Source: Rhodococcus sp. SBT000017
GTDB lineage: Bacteria; Actinomycetota; Actinomycetes; Mycobacteriales; Mycobacteriaceae
NCBI RefSeq assembly: GCF_003688915.1
Contig: NZ_REFU01000002.1
Coordinates: forward strand, 186,001-250,000
DNA length: 64,000 nucleotides
Reading direction: 5' to 3'
This document shows, in pieces, positions 54,490 through 63,077 of this stretch. The notes under the pieces are model-generated. The model did no database searches and was not told where the DNA came from. It worked only from the letters and a program-made list of their open reading frames with translations. The translations under genes were made by a program, and so were the position numbers. Each line of letters opens with the position of its first letter. Within the stretch, counting starts at the first letter, position 1.

Positions 54490-56787
54490 ATGACCCAGGC
54501 CCAGCCGACGACACCAGCTCAGCCATTTATCGACGAACTGTCCACCATCCTCGTTCGCGGAGCACGCGAGAACAATCTTCGCGACGTGAACCTCGACCTA
54601 CCCAAGCGTTCGCTCGTCGTGTTCGCGGGCGTCTCCGGGTCGGGGAAGTCATCACTCGTCTTCGACACCATCGCAGCCGAAGCTCAACGGCAGATCAACT
54701 CCACGTTCACCGCGTTCGCGCAGACATTTCTTCCGTCCTACGGTCGCCCCGACGCCGATCTGATCGCCAACCTGTCGGCCGTCGTGATCGTCGACCAGAA
54801 GCGACTGTTCGGTGGCCCGCGGTCGACGGTCGGCACCATCACCGACATCGGCGACTGGCTGCGCATGCTCTGGTCCCGCGGCGTCACCCCGACGATCGGG
54901 TTCGCGAACGCGTTCTCGTTCAACGACCCGGCCGGCATGTGCCTCGAGTGCGAGGGGCTCGGCGAGGCGAAGGTCGTGGACCTCGCAGAACTGGTGGACG
55001 AGTCGAAGTCCCTGCGCGAGGGGCCGTTCAAGCATCCGGACTTCGAGGTCGGCAAATGGCCGTATCGGGTGTTCGCCGACTCGGGCCTGTTCGATCTCGA
55101 CGTCCCGATCGATCAGTACTCCGCCCGCGAGCGCCACATCTTCTTCGACGCCAAGCCCGGCGAGGTCGACGTGCTGAATCCCGACGCCGTCATGAAAAGC
55201 TACGAAGGGATCGTCTCCCGGTTCCGGCGCAGCTACCTGGCGAAGGACGCCGATGCCCTCAAGGGCAAGGCCAAGCTCGCGTTCGAGCGCATCGTCACGC
55301 GCGGCGTCTGCGAGTCCTGCGGCGGCTCCCGCTACAACGAGACCATCCGCGGTGCCACCCTCGAGGGCCTGTCTCTGCCCGACGCGTTCGCGATGCAGGT
55401 GTCCGAACTCGCCGATCGTATCGACGGGTGGCAGATCAACGGCCTGGGTACCGTCACCGCCGAAATCGTCACGCAGCTGCGAAGACTCGTCGATCTCGGT
55501 CTCGGCTACCTCAGCCTGGACCGAGCGACGTCGTCGCTGTCGGGCGGTGAATCGCAGCGCATCAAGATGGTGCGGCACCTGGGAGCCACCCTCAACGACA
55601 TGCTCTACGTCTTCGACGAACCGACGACAGGCCTCCACCCCCGCGACGTCCACCGTCTCGACGACATGTTGCTCGCGCTGCGCGACAAGGGCAACACCGT
55701 CCTCGTCGTCGAGCACGACCCCGAGGTCATGGCCATAGCCGACCGCATCGTCGAGATCGGTCCCGGCGCGGGAAAGGCCGGTGGCACGGTGGTATTCGAG
55801 GGAACCTACGACGAACTACGCAGCGCCGACACCAGGACGGGTGCCACGTTGCGGCGCGAGGGCGTCGAATTACGCACTCCCCGTGCCGCTTCGGGCTGGT
55901 TGAGCATCACCGGAGCGAGTACGCACAACCTGCGTGATGTCAGCGTCGACGTTCCGCTCGGAGTGTTGACCGCCGTCACCGGCGTCGCCGGTTCCGGCAA
56001 GTCGAGCCTCATCCACGGCCATCTCCGTGACGCCGCGCCGGACGCCGTCATCATCGACCAGGCACCCATCCGCGGATCGCGCCGCTCCTCCCCCGCGACC
56101 TACACCGGTCTGCTCGATCCGATCCGCGCCTACTTCGCCAAGAAGACCGGGCAACCGCCGTCGCTGTTCTCGCCCAACTCCGACGGCGCGTGCCCCGACT
56201 GCCAGGGCAGCGGCGTCATCTTCACCGACCTCGGATTCACCGACCCGGTGACGAGCACCTGTGAGACGTGCCAGGGCAGGCGGTTTCGGTCGGGCGCGAT
56301 CCGGCACACCGTCGACGGCATCAGCATCGCCGACATCTTCGAGATGTCCGTCGAGGACGCGCAGGACTTCTTCGAGGTCAAGAAGATCCGCGACATCCTC
56401 CGCCGGTGCCGGGACGTCGGGCTCGGCTACCTCTCTCTCGGCCAGAACCTCTCGTCGCTCTCCGGCGGCGAGCGTCAACGGCTCAAGCTCGCCACCGAAC
56501 TGGTCGGGTCGTCCCCGGTGCTGGTTCTCGACGAGCCGACGACCGGTCTGCACCCGTCGGACGTGTCGAACCTGATCGCGTTGCTGTCCGGGATGGTCGA
56601 CGAGGGCAGGTCGGTGATCGTGATCGAGCACAACCTCGACGTCATCGCCGCTGCCGACTGGGTCATCGACCTCGGCCCCGACGGCGGACACAACGGCGGT
56701 CTGATCACCTTCACCGGAACCGTCGACGAGTTGGTGGTCTCCGACACCCACACCGGCACGTACCTGGCACGGAGCCTGGGTCGCTGA
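54490..56787 (+). CDS. UvrA-like ABC ATPase (UvrA2/DrrC type, drug or DNA-damage tolerance)
   Basis: A 765-residue protein with two ABC ATPase halves. Each has a Walker A (G-V-S-G-S-G-K-S-S and G-V-A-G-S-G-K-S-S), an L-S-G-G-E-S/R-Q-R signature and a Walker B D-E-P-T-T-G-L-H-P. Zinc-finger cysteines of the UvrA type (C-E-S-C-G-G, C-P-D-C and C-E-T-C) are present. It is shorter than housekeeping UvrA (about 950) and fits the second class (UvrA2), which in actinomycetes includes self-resistance proteins to DNA-binding drugs. No uvrB or uvrC is nearby. Confidence 0.92.
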   Translation: MTQAQPTTPAQPFIDELSTILVRGARENNLRDVNLDLPKRSLVVFAGVSGSGKSSLVFDTIAAEAQRQINSTFTAFAQTFLPSYGRPDADLIANLSAVVIVDQKRLFGGPRSTVGTITDIGDWLRMLWSRGVTPTIGFANAFSFNDPAGMCLECEGLGEAKVVDLAELVDESKSLREGPFKHPDFEVGKWPYRVFADSGLFDLDVPIDQYSARERHIFFDAKPGEVDVLNPDAVMKSYEGIVSRFRRSYLAKDADALKGKAKLAFERIVTRGVCESCGGSRYNETIRGATLEGLSLPDAFAMQVSELADRIDGWQINGLGTVTAEIVTQLRRLVDLGLGYLSLDRATSSLSGGESQRIKMVRHLGATLNDMLYVFDEPTTGLHPRDVHRLDDMLLALRDKGNTVLVVEHDPEVMAIADRIVEIGPGAGKAGGTVVFEGTYDELRSADTRTGATLRREGVELRTPRAASGWLSITGASTHNLRDVSVDVPLGVLTAVTGVAGSGKSSLIHGHLRDAAPDAVIIDQAPIRGSRRSSPATYTGLLDPIRAYFAKKTGQPPSLFSPNSDGACPDCQGSGVIFTDLGFTDPVTSTCETCQGRRFRSGAIRHTVDGISIADIFEMSVEDAQDFFEVKKIRDILRRCRDVGLGYLSLGQNLSSLSGGERQRLKLATELVGSSPVLVLDEPTTGLHPSDVSNLIALLSGMVDEGRSVIVIEHNLDVIAAADWVIDLGPDGGHNGGLITFTGTVDELVVSDTHTGTYLARSLGR

Positions 56788-56841
56788 CCACGACCCGATA
56801 GTGTTGGCGCTCCACGAGGTATCGGAAACACAGGAGTGGCA

Positions 56842-57789
56842 GTGCAGCGTCGATCGGCACGAATGATCTCAGCCGGGTTCGCGGTCATCGCGCTGGTCGC
56901 AACCGGATGCGGCAGCACGACCACGGGCTCCCCGCCGACTACCACCTCGGCCATGGCGTCGAGCGGGGAGTTCCCGAGGACGATCGCGTCGGGCTCGGAC
57001 GGCGGGACCGTCACCATCGACGCGATGCCTCGTTCGATCGTCTCCCTGAGCCCGACGGCGACGGAGACCCTGTATGCCGTCGGGGCAGGTGAGCAGGTGG
57101 CGGCCGTCGATGATCAGTCGGACTATCCCGCCGACGCTCCGAAGACCGGGCTGTCGGCGTTCACGCCGAGCCTCGAGGCGATCGTCGCCTACGACCCTGA
57201 TCTGGTGATCACCTCCACCGACCTCGGCCTGGTGACGTCCACTCTGGCCGAGGCCGGCATTCCGACGCTGCTGGTCCCGGCCGCGACGAGCCTCGACGAC
57301 GCGTACTCCCAGATCGAGCGCGTCGCGGACGCGACCGGGCACGACGCGGACGGCGACGCAGCGGTCGCGCAGATGCGGTCCCGGATCGACGCTGCCGTGG
57401 CGAGCGTTCCGGATCGTGATCGGCCGCTGACGTACTTCCACGAACTCGACGACACGTTGTACACGGTGTCGAGCGCGAGCTTCGTCGGCCAGATCTACGG
57501 TCTGTTCGGCCTGACGAGCATCGCCGACGGCTCCGGCGCAGGCGACTACCCACAACTGTCCGCCGAATCGGTGATCACCGCGGATCCCGATATCGTCTTC
57601 CTCGCCGACGCCCAATGCTGTGGCGTCACAGCCGAATCGGTCGCAGCTCGGCCAGGGTGGGGTTCTATGACAGCCGTCCGAGACGGCAGGATCTTCCCGA
57701 TGGACGAGGACCTGTCGAGTCGGTGGGGACCACGCATCGCGGATCAGGTGGAAGCCGTCGCCGCCGTGGTGCAGCAGATTCCCGAGTAG
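56842..57789 (+). CDS. Periplasmic-binding-type lipoprotein of an Fe-siderophore or vitamin B12 ABC importer
   Basis: A 315-residue lipoprotein with lipobox V-A-T-G-C and the class III binding-protein fold: I-V-S-L-S-P-T-A-T-E-T-L-Y-A-V-G-A-G near the N-terminus, Y-D-P-D-L-V-I-T and the long connecting helix. This is the FepB/BtuF group. The permease and ATPase genes are absent from the window, so it stands alone. GTG at 56842 has good spacing from the AGGAG at 56832-56836. GTG 56836 overlaps that site. Confidence 0.85.
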   Translation: MQRRSARMISAGFAVIALVATGCGSTTTGSPPTTTSAMASSGEFPRTIASGSDGGTVTIDAMPRSIVSLSPTATETLYAVGAGEQVAAVDDQSDYPADAPKTGLSAFTPSLEAIVAYDPDLVITSTDLGLVTSTLAEAGIPTLLVPAATSLDDAYSQIERVADATGHDADGDAAVAQMRSRIDAAVASVPDRDRPLTYFHELDDTLYTVSSASFVGQIYGLFGLTSIADGSGAGDYPQLSAESVITADPDIVFLADAQCCGVTAESVAARPGWGSMTAVRDGRIFPMDEDLSSRWGPRIADQVEAVAAVVQQIPE

Positions 57790-57790
57790 A

Positions 57791-58321
57791 TCACCCCTGC
57801 CCGATGCGTACCCCGTCGATGAATTCGTCTGCAGCGCAGGATAATTTCTGCCGAAGCGAATCCGGCACGGTGACCGTCACCTGAACCAGATACTGATCGA
57901 CGATGTGGTGGACGACGACGTACCGGGTGCGGGCGAAGAGCAACCGTCCGTCGCAGTCGTAGCGGCCCGCGGTCGAGACCGCCGGCAGACCACGGAACGG
58001 GTCTCGGTCGTGACCGATCTCGACCCAGCCGGGAAGAGCCCTGGAGTCTCCGAACCCATACTCCAGCAACGATTCCGGATGAACAGATCGACTGAGCTTG
58101 CCGACCAGAACCACCGCGTTCGGAACGAATCCATCGACTGCGTCGGTCGGCGAGCACAGCACCGCGGTGGCGTGCGGGAACAGGTGCTCGGGAACGACGT
58201 CCCAGTCCGGTAGCACCGGGAGCTCGAGCCCGAACCTGTCGCATTCGGCGCGGTGCGCCGGAACGAGTTCGACACCCTGTTGCTGAAGAAACGCCCCTAT
58301 CGATTTCTCTCGAACCGTCAC
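57791..58321 (-). CDS. LpqN/LpqT-like protein, last gene of the second type VII-like module
   Basis: A 176-residue soluble protein with no signal peptide. The order I-G-A-F-L-Q-Q-Q-G, F-V-P-N-A-V-V-L, L-P-G-W-V-E-I, Y-V-V-V-H-H-I-V-D-Q-Y-L-V-Q and a final helix resembles the LpqN/LpqT family of mycobacteria, some of which act near type VII or cell-envelope machinery. The GTG start at 58321 overlaps the stop of the membrane-protein gene (GTGA), so it belongs to the module. The first module shows no such gene. Family call by eye. Confidence 0.68.
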   Translation of the reverse strand: MTVREKSIGAFLQQQGVELVPAHRAECDRFGLELPVLPDWDVVPEHLFPHATAVLCSPTDAVDGFVPNAVVLVGKLSRSVHPESLLEYGFGDSRALPGWVEIGHDRDPFRGLPAVSTAGRYDCDGRLLFARTRYVVVHHIVDQYLVQVTVTVPDSLRQKLSCAADEFIDGVRIGQG

Positions 58322-59235
58322 TGGAGAGCATTCCCTTCACCGGAGGTCGATGCGGCACGGTCGGCGCGGATACGGTCGAGCAGCCTGGGCGGGCGCAGCA
58401 ACTCGCGCGCATCATCGTGGTCCAGTTGCGCACGAGCCCAGGGATTGTCGCGACACCACAGAAGCAGCGCGAGCAGCGAATTCGGTTCGACCTTCTTCTC
58501 ACACGCCATGATGACCAGCTCCGGTTCGTCGGTCTCGCTCGAAAGGCGCGGGACTCGAATCACCGGCAGGTCACCCCGGTGCGGGACCGCTGGATTCGGA
58601 TGCTCCTCCAGGCGCAGATCCGCAATGTCGCTCCATCGCACGACCGTCACGTCCTTCGACACCTTCCACCCACGACGTCGATAGATCTGTTGGACAATAC
58701 CTTCGGGGTGCAGAGAGACCCTGGTGCGGTTGACGACGACGAACCCCAGGACGAACCACGCCAGGCATGCCGGCGCGCCTATCGCCGTCAGCAACTCGGC
58801 CATCTCTTGGCGAGGGTCCGGTCCGTCATCCCTGAATACGAAGTAGGACAGGCCCACCACCGACGCGAAGGCAAGTAGACCTGCCCGAGCCACGAAGTCC
58901 CCGCGCCCGGGCACCGACAAACCTGCGCCGACGCCTGCAACGTCGACCCGCCGCACGAAACGTGACAATCGTGCAGATCCGATGCCGGAGATCGGCACAG
59001 CCATCCCCAAGGGAAGGAGCACGAAGAACGCGAGCCACAACAGTGTCAGGAGGCCTCCTGCGCCCGTCCTGGCAATCACAGGGACGGCGACAACCAGCAG
59101 CCCCACCACTACCGTACAGATGCCGAAAACCACTGCGAGCCAGCCGAGGTGGACACTGCGCCATCTCCGCACCCACACAGGTCTCGGATTCGCTGTCGCA
59201 GGCGTGTTCGCGCCTGTGTCCTCACGGTCGGTCAT
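58318..59235 (-). CDS. Membrane protein with PH-like domain; putative partner/immunity protein of the second module
   Basis: A 305-residue protein with about four membrane segments (near 30-52, 62-82, 118-134 and 152-170). A cytoplasmic domain after residue 175 carries K-V-S-K-D-V-T-V-V-R-W-S-D-I-A-D-L, like bacterial PH domains, and ends with a helix L-L-A-L-L-L-W-C-R-D-N-P. It has the same place and general design as the 2839 and 3492 proteins, with more helices. The ATG at 59235 overlaps the effector stop (ATGA); a Met four codons earlier is less likely. Confidence 0.75.
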   Translation of the reverse strand: MTDREDTGANTPATANPRPVWVRRWRSVHLGWLAVVFGICTVVVGLLVVAVPVIARTGAGGLLTLLWLAFFVLLPLGMAVPISGIGSARLSRFVRRVDVAGVGAGLSVPGRGDFVARAGLLAFASVVGLSYFVFRDDGPDPRQEMAELLTAIGAPACLAWFVLGFVVVNRTRVSLHPEGIVQQIYRRRGWKVSKDVTVVRWSDIADLRLEEHPNPAVPHRGDLPVIRVPRLSSETDEPELVIMACEKKVEPNSLLALLLWCRDNPWARAQLDHDDARELLRPPRLLDRIRADRAASTSGEGNALQ

Positions 59236-60239
59236 CGCAGCGTCCATTCGAAGACCTTCGATACGCCGTGGCTGACGGAACCCCCGACCAAGGCACCCAA
59301 CGCGACGCCTGCGGCAGCACCGGCCACCGTGCCCGGCCCGGGAAACACCGAACCCGCGGCACCACCGAGTCCCGCAAGGGCGCCGGTCACGTAGCTCGCA
59401 GCTGCGAGGCCGGCGGCGGTACTCGCCGTATTGACCGCAATCGCCTCGGTGGGGCTCACCCCCTCATCGATGTCGTGTGCAATCGAGGGAATCGTTCCGG
59501 CGACCGCACCGAACGCCCCGAGTCCTCGGCCGATGTTCTTGGCGACGTCGTCCACGGAACTGATACCGGGCAATTCCAGCGCCCTCTTCGTGACGTCGCT
59601 CATGCCTCCGATCACCGTCGCAGCTGCGGTCGTCGGCCAGTCCGGGATCCATGAGAACGATCCGTCCGGGTTCTCGACGAACTTGCCGGTCGGACTGCCG
59701 AGCGCCAACTCGGTCAACAGCTTCGTGGGTTCGGCCAACTGCTGCGCAGCGTCGACCGCAGCGCGCTCGGCCTGCAACAACGCCCCCTGGATGTCCCGCG
59801 TCAATTGGGCTGCAGCAGCGCGAAGTTCGTCCGCCTGGCGTACCTTCTCCTCGCCGAGGCTGTCGGGAATCAGCGCAATCATCCCCTCGGGATCCACCAC
59901 GCCGTCGGCCCGTACGGCGAACCCGCTCGTCGTTGCTGCGGACACCTGCGCCTGCAGGTGCGCCTTGGCGGCGTCGACCATTCCGGCGGCGCTCTCGAAT
60001 GCCATGCCGAGCGACTCGATCTCACCGCATACCGTGCCCATCCGGGAGCATTCGGTCACCACACGTTCGGCTGCGGCGTCGGCTGCTTCGCCGGTCCACG
60101 TCTCGGCCAACGTGTCTTGCTCCTCCAGCACTCCGGTGCGTTGGCCGTTGACGCGCTCGACGATCTCCGACAGTTCGATCATCGTCTTACGCATCGACTC
60201 CGGCTCCCACCCCGCGACGTGCGGGACCGTCGGGGTCAC
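59232..60239 (-). CDS. WXG/glycine-zipper type VII effector-like protein
   Basis: A 335-residue protein. The N-terminal half is helical with a W48-T-G50 turn, as in WXG-like type VII substrates. The C-terminal part (about 245-325) is Ala/Gly-rich and hydrophobic, with a glycine zipper G307-x3-G311-x3-G315-x3-G319. This is a pattern of pore-forming helices, and the protein ends K-V-F-E-W-T-L-R. It shares the motif S-P-x-x-A before the zipper and the end with the IS-split effector at 405-2839. No enzyme motif is seen. GTG start at 60239 overlaps the partner's stop (GTGA). A membrane-acting role is inference. Confidence 0.75.
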   Translation of the reverse strand: MTPTVPHVAGWEPESMRKTMIELSEIVERVNGQRTGVLEEQDTLAETWTGEAADAAAERVVTECSRMGTVCGEIESLGMAFESAAGMVDAAKAHLQAQVSAATTSGFAVRADGVVDPEGMIALIPDSLGEEKVRQADELRAAAAQLTRDIQGALLQAERAAVDAAQQLAEPTKLLTELALGSPTGKFVENPDGSFSWIPDWPTTAAATVIGGMSDVTKRALELPGISSVDDVAKNIGRGLGAFGAVAGTIPSIAHDIDEGVSPTEAIAVNTASTAAGLAAASYVTGALAGLGGAAGSVFPGPGTVAGAAAGVALGALVGGSVSHGVSKVFEWTLR

Positions 60240-60535
60240 TTCGGCTGGTCCATCGCAGCGAGGCGGCGGGCGAGTTCGTCGTCGGCGATCTCGTAGTTCT
60301 GCGCGACGCCGCGGGCGATGCCTGCGATACATTCGGCTCGCCCGGCCAGTGCCGCAACTGCTCCGGCCGCTGCTGCTGCCGCCGCCGCACATGCTGCGTG
60401 AAAGTCACTACCCTGCAACGCATTCTCCGACGCACGGAACGGAGCAAGAGCATCCACCTCACGGATCACCCCGCCAGTTGCCGACAACACATTCGAGAAC
60501 TGCCGCAGGATCGCTGGATCCACGTTCACTGTCAT
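60236..60535 (-). CDS. EspC-like type VII secretion substrate/partner, second module
   Basis: A 99-residue Ala-rich helical protein. Two helices (about 8-30 and 42-80) are followed by Y81-E-I-A-D85, a YxxxD export motif. It matches the 109-405 protein in size, position and signal. Its stop overlaps the effector GTG, so the pair is made together, as for secreted heterodimers. The ATG at 60535 is the only sensible start. Confidence 0.7.
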   Translation of the reverse strand: MTVNVDPAILRQFSNVLSATGGVIREVDALAPFRASENALQGSDFHAACAAAAAAAAGAVAALAGRAECIAGIARGVAQNYEIADDELARRLAAMDQPK

Positions 60536-60776
60536 GACGCTCCCCCGAGTCGCACTCTGTCGACGCCCGGTCGTTCGGCGTCATCGGGTTTGACGCCCGC
60601 GGTCTCCGATCGGTTCCATCCCATCGGTAGACGGGTTTGCGCGAATCTCTCCCGAATCGAGGGGGCGTCGCATCAGGTTGGGCGTGGCGTACATCGGTTC
60701 GGTTGCCTGCCTTGCACCGCCGAGCCGATCGGTTCCCTTCGATCCGTTTCGGACGAACTCGGGCGCGGCAGGTGGC
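60536..60776. other. Intergenic region between the XdhC operon and the second type VII-like module
   Basis: These 241 bp probably hold the promoter of the module and the end of the xdhC transcript. No clear hairpin, operator or small gene was found. Confidence 0.4.
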
Positions 60777-61943
60777 CTACAGCGTCGGACAAGTGCTGGC
60801 ACCGTCGGGCGTAGTGCCTGCGACCGACGCACCGATCCCCGGGGCGCTGCGGAGGGCACCGTCCTCACGGCCGTGCAGCGATCCCGTGCCGTCGCGCAAC
60901 CGTCCGCCGGAGCGCCCGTTCGATACCGCGACCATTTCGGCCACGATCGACAACGCGGTCCCTCCGGGGCTACGCCCACCGAGATCCAGACCCACGGGCG
61001 AGGCCAACCGCGCCAAAGAATCCGCGTCGACCCCGCGTGCAAGGAGTCGGCGACGGCGATCCTCGTGTGTTCGACGGCTCCCCAGCACGCCGATGTAGCC
61101 GGCCGGGGTGCGTACCGCGACGTCGAGCAGCGGGACATCGAACTTCTCATCGTGCGTCAGTACACACAGTGCGGTGGAGCCGCCGATCGATCCCTTGCCC
61201 CACTGAGCCGTCAGATACTCGTGCGGCCAGGCCACCACGACCTCGTCGGCGTGTGGAAAGCGTTCGGCCGTAGCGAAGATCGGCCGAGCGTCGCACACCA
61301 CGGTGCGGTATCCCACGATCGCGGCTGCCCGGGCGACGGAGTCGGCGAGGTCGAGCGCGCCGAAGACGATCAGTAGCGGCGGAGCCGGGAACGATCGCAC
61401 GAAGACCTCGACGGCGTCGATCTCACGAAGTCCGCTCGATCCGTCCGCCAACATGACCCGAGCGAGCTCGGTGGCTCCAGCGTCGAGAAGCGGGTGGCCG
61501 ATGGAGCCGAACGAATCGTCGGCCGTCACCACGAGGTGACCGCCCGCAGCACCGGAGGCGACGGTCACTTCGGCAACCGAAGATCGCGACATGATTCGCT
61601 CCAACAGCTGTCCGTAGTGCGGGCGGCTGTTCCGATCGACTCGGTCCACCACGACCTCGATGGTGCCGCCGCAGGTGAGCCCGATGGCGAACGGGTCATC
61701 TGCCGCGACGCCGAATCGAAGCCGATCAACGAATCCACCCGTCGCCGCCGACACCGCAGCGTCGAACACTGCACCTTCGACGCATCCGCCGGATACACCT
61801 CCGAGTGCTCCGCCGCCGGCGTCGACGGCCATGACGGCACCCACCTCTCGGACCGCACTGCCGGAGGTTGCCACGACGGTGGCCACACCGAACGGCCGTC
61901 CGCTGATGAACCAGTCGTGGAGTGTGGCGGCGAAGTCGAGCAT
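60777..61943 (-). CDS. XdhC/CoxI-family molybdenum-cofactor maturation protein
   Basis: A 388-residue protein. The N-terminal XdhC_CoxI part (about 1-100) has A-T-V-V-A-T-S-G-S-A-V-R and G-G-V-S-G-G-C-V-E-G. The C-terminal Rossmann part (about 190-330) has L-I-V-F-G-A-L-D-L-A and the final G-L-D-L-G-G-R-S-P. These proteins sulfurate or insert the molybdenum cofactor of xanthine dehydrogenase/CO dehydrogenase-family enzymes, in line with the three genes upstream. The Rossmann glycine motif has D and A at places where G is usual. The start at 61943 leaves a 7-bp gap to the CoxG gene. Confidence 0.87.
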   Translation of the reverse strand: MLDFAATLHDWFISGRPFGVATVVATSGSAVREVGAVMAVDAGGGALGGVSGGCVEGAVFDAAVSAATGGFVDRLRFGVAADDPFAIGLTCGGTIEVVVDRVDRNSRPHYGQLLERIMSRSSVAEVTVASGAAGGHLVVTADDSFGSIGHPLLDAGATELARVMLADGSSGLREIDAVEVFVRSFPAPPLLIVFGALDLADSVARAAAIVGYRTVVCDARPIFATAERFPHADEVVVAWPHEYLTAQWGKGSIGGSTALCVLTHDEKFDVPLLDVAVRTPAGYIGVLGSRRTHEDRRRRLLARGVDADSLARLASPVGLDLGGRSPGGTALSIVAEMVAVSNGRSGGRLRDGTGSLHGREDGALRSAPGIGASVAGTTPDGASTCPTL

Positions 61944-61950
61944 CGCGAAC

Positions 61951-62577
61951 CTACCGTCGCCCGAAAGCCCTGGACACCAACCATCCCTCGACCATTCCGG
62001 CGAGGAAGATGCCGGCAATCGGCGCGTATTTGCGCACCGGTTCGGGCATCAGAGACATCGCATTCAATTCGCCGTCCATCGGGCTCGGAACAGCGGCCTT
62101 CACCGCCGAAGGCGGGGTTGATTCGGCCGTAGCCGAACCACTGAGCAGCGCACCGAGATTGACGGCGAACTGTTGCAGGACCTTGTTCGACACCGCCACG
62201 ATCGCGCCCTTGCCGAACGAGACGATCTTGCCGCTGATCACCAGATCGGTGTTCAGGGTCAACCGCGAACGGTCACCGATCGACTCGACCGCGAGATCGA
62301 CCTGGGCCTCGGCGTCGCCGTTGCCGTGCGAGTCCGCTCCTTTGGCCTCAAGTGTGAGCGTGCGCGTCTCGGCGTCGACCTCGAGGAATCGAATCGTGCC
62401 GGCGTACGACGCACTGATCGGGCCTACTTTGACCTTGACTCCACCGAGGTAGGTCTCGCCGTCCTTACCCGTGATGGCGGCCCCCGGTACGCACGTCGCC
62501 ACCTTCTCGACGTCGTTGATCAATCGGAACACGTCCTCGGCGGACGCGTCGATGTCGAGTGTATTGGTCAGTATCAC
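61951..62577 (-). CDS. CoxG-like SRPBCC protein with C-terminal membrane helix
   Basis: A 208-residue protein. The CoxG/SRPBCC fold (about 1-145) has N-T-L-D-I-D-A-S-A-E-D-V-F-R-L-I-N-D, V-P-G-A and later K-V-K-V-G-P-I-S-A-S-Y. A Pro/Ser linker leads to a hydrophobic C-terminal helix (about 187-203). CoxG anchors or recruits CO dehydrogenase-like enzymes to the membrane. The GTG start at 62577 overlaps the iron-sulfur subunit stop (GTGA). Confidence 0.87.
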   Translation of the reverse strand: MILTNTLDIDASAEDVFRLINDVEKVATCVPGAAITGKDGETYLGGVKVKVGPISASYAGTIRFLEVDAETRTLTLEAKGADSHGNGDAEAQVDLAVESIGDRSRLTLNTDLVISGKIVSFGKGAIVAVSNKVLQQFAVNLGALLSGSATAESTPPSAVKAAVPSPMDGELNAMSLMPEPVRKYAPIAGIFLAGMVEGWLVSRAFGRR

Positions 62578-63077
62578 TTGCGAACTCCGTTCACACAGCC
62601 GGCGCAGCGGCGCTGCTCGGCGCACGAGTCGATGGCCTCGACGATGGTTTGATATCCGGTACAGCGGCAGTAGTTCGATGCCACCACCTCGCGGATCTGT
62701 TCCTTGGTGGCATCGGGGTTGTCGGCGAGGTAGCCCTCGGCCAGCATCAGGAATCCCGGTGTGCAGAAGCCGCATTGCAGGCCGTGGTGGTCTGCGAAGG
62801 CCTGCTGCAGATCGTTCAGTTCGCCGTCGTTGCCGAGCGATTCGACGGTCTCGATGTCCGAGTTCTCCACCTGCGCTGCGAACGTCAGGCACGCGCGGGC
62901 CGGCTTGCCGTCGATCAGCACGGTGCAGGCCCCGCACACGCCGTGCTCGCAGCCGACGTGTGTTCCGGTGAGCTGCAGGTCGTGCCGCAGTACATCGACC
63001 AGAGTTCGGCGTGGTTCGGTGATCACCTCGTGGACGGTGCCGTTGACGTTCAGTTCGATCAGTTGCTTGTTGCTCAT
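62574..63077 (-). CDS. 2Fe-2S subunit of a xanthine dehydrogenase/CO dehydrogenase-family enzyme
   Basis: A 167-residue subunit with both iron-sulfur clusters: a plant-ferredoxin-type site (C43, C48, C51 and C63) and the helical-domain site L-Q-C-G-F-C-T-P-G with Y-C-R-C-T-G. It transfers electrons from the molybdenum subunit. It matches CoxS/XdhA-type proteins, with a Cys-rich extension at the end (E-Q-R-R-C-A-G-C) not usual for CoxS. ATGA overlaps on the upstream side and GTGA on the downstream side. Confidence 0.93.
   Translation of the reverse strand: MSNKQLIELNVNGTVHEVITEPRRTLVDVLRHDLQLTGTHVGCEHGVCGACTVLIDGKPARACLTFAAQVENSDIETVESLGNDGELNDLQQAFADHHGLQCGFCTPGFLMLAEGYLADNPDATKEQIREVVASNYCRCTGYQTIVEAIDSCAEQRRCAGCVNGVRK

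Noticed and set aside
56842..57789. Linking the binding lipoprotein to uptake of the NRPS product
   Set aside because: It is about 20 kb away, has no permease or ATPase partner here, and its family also binds B12 and other chelates.
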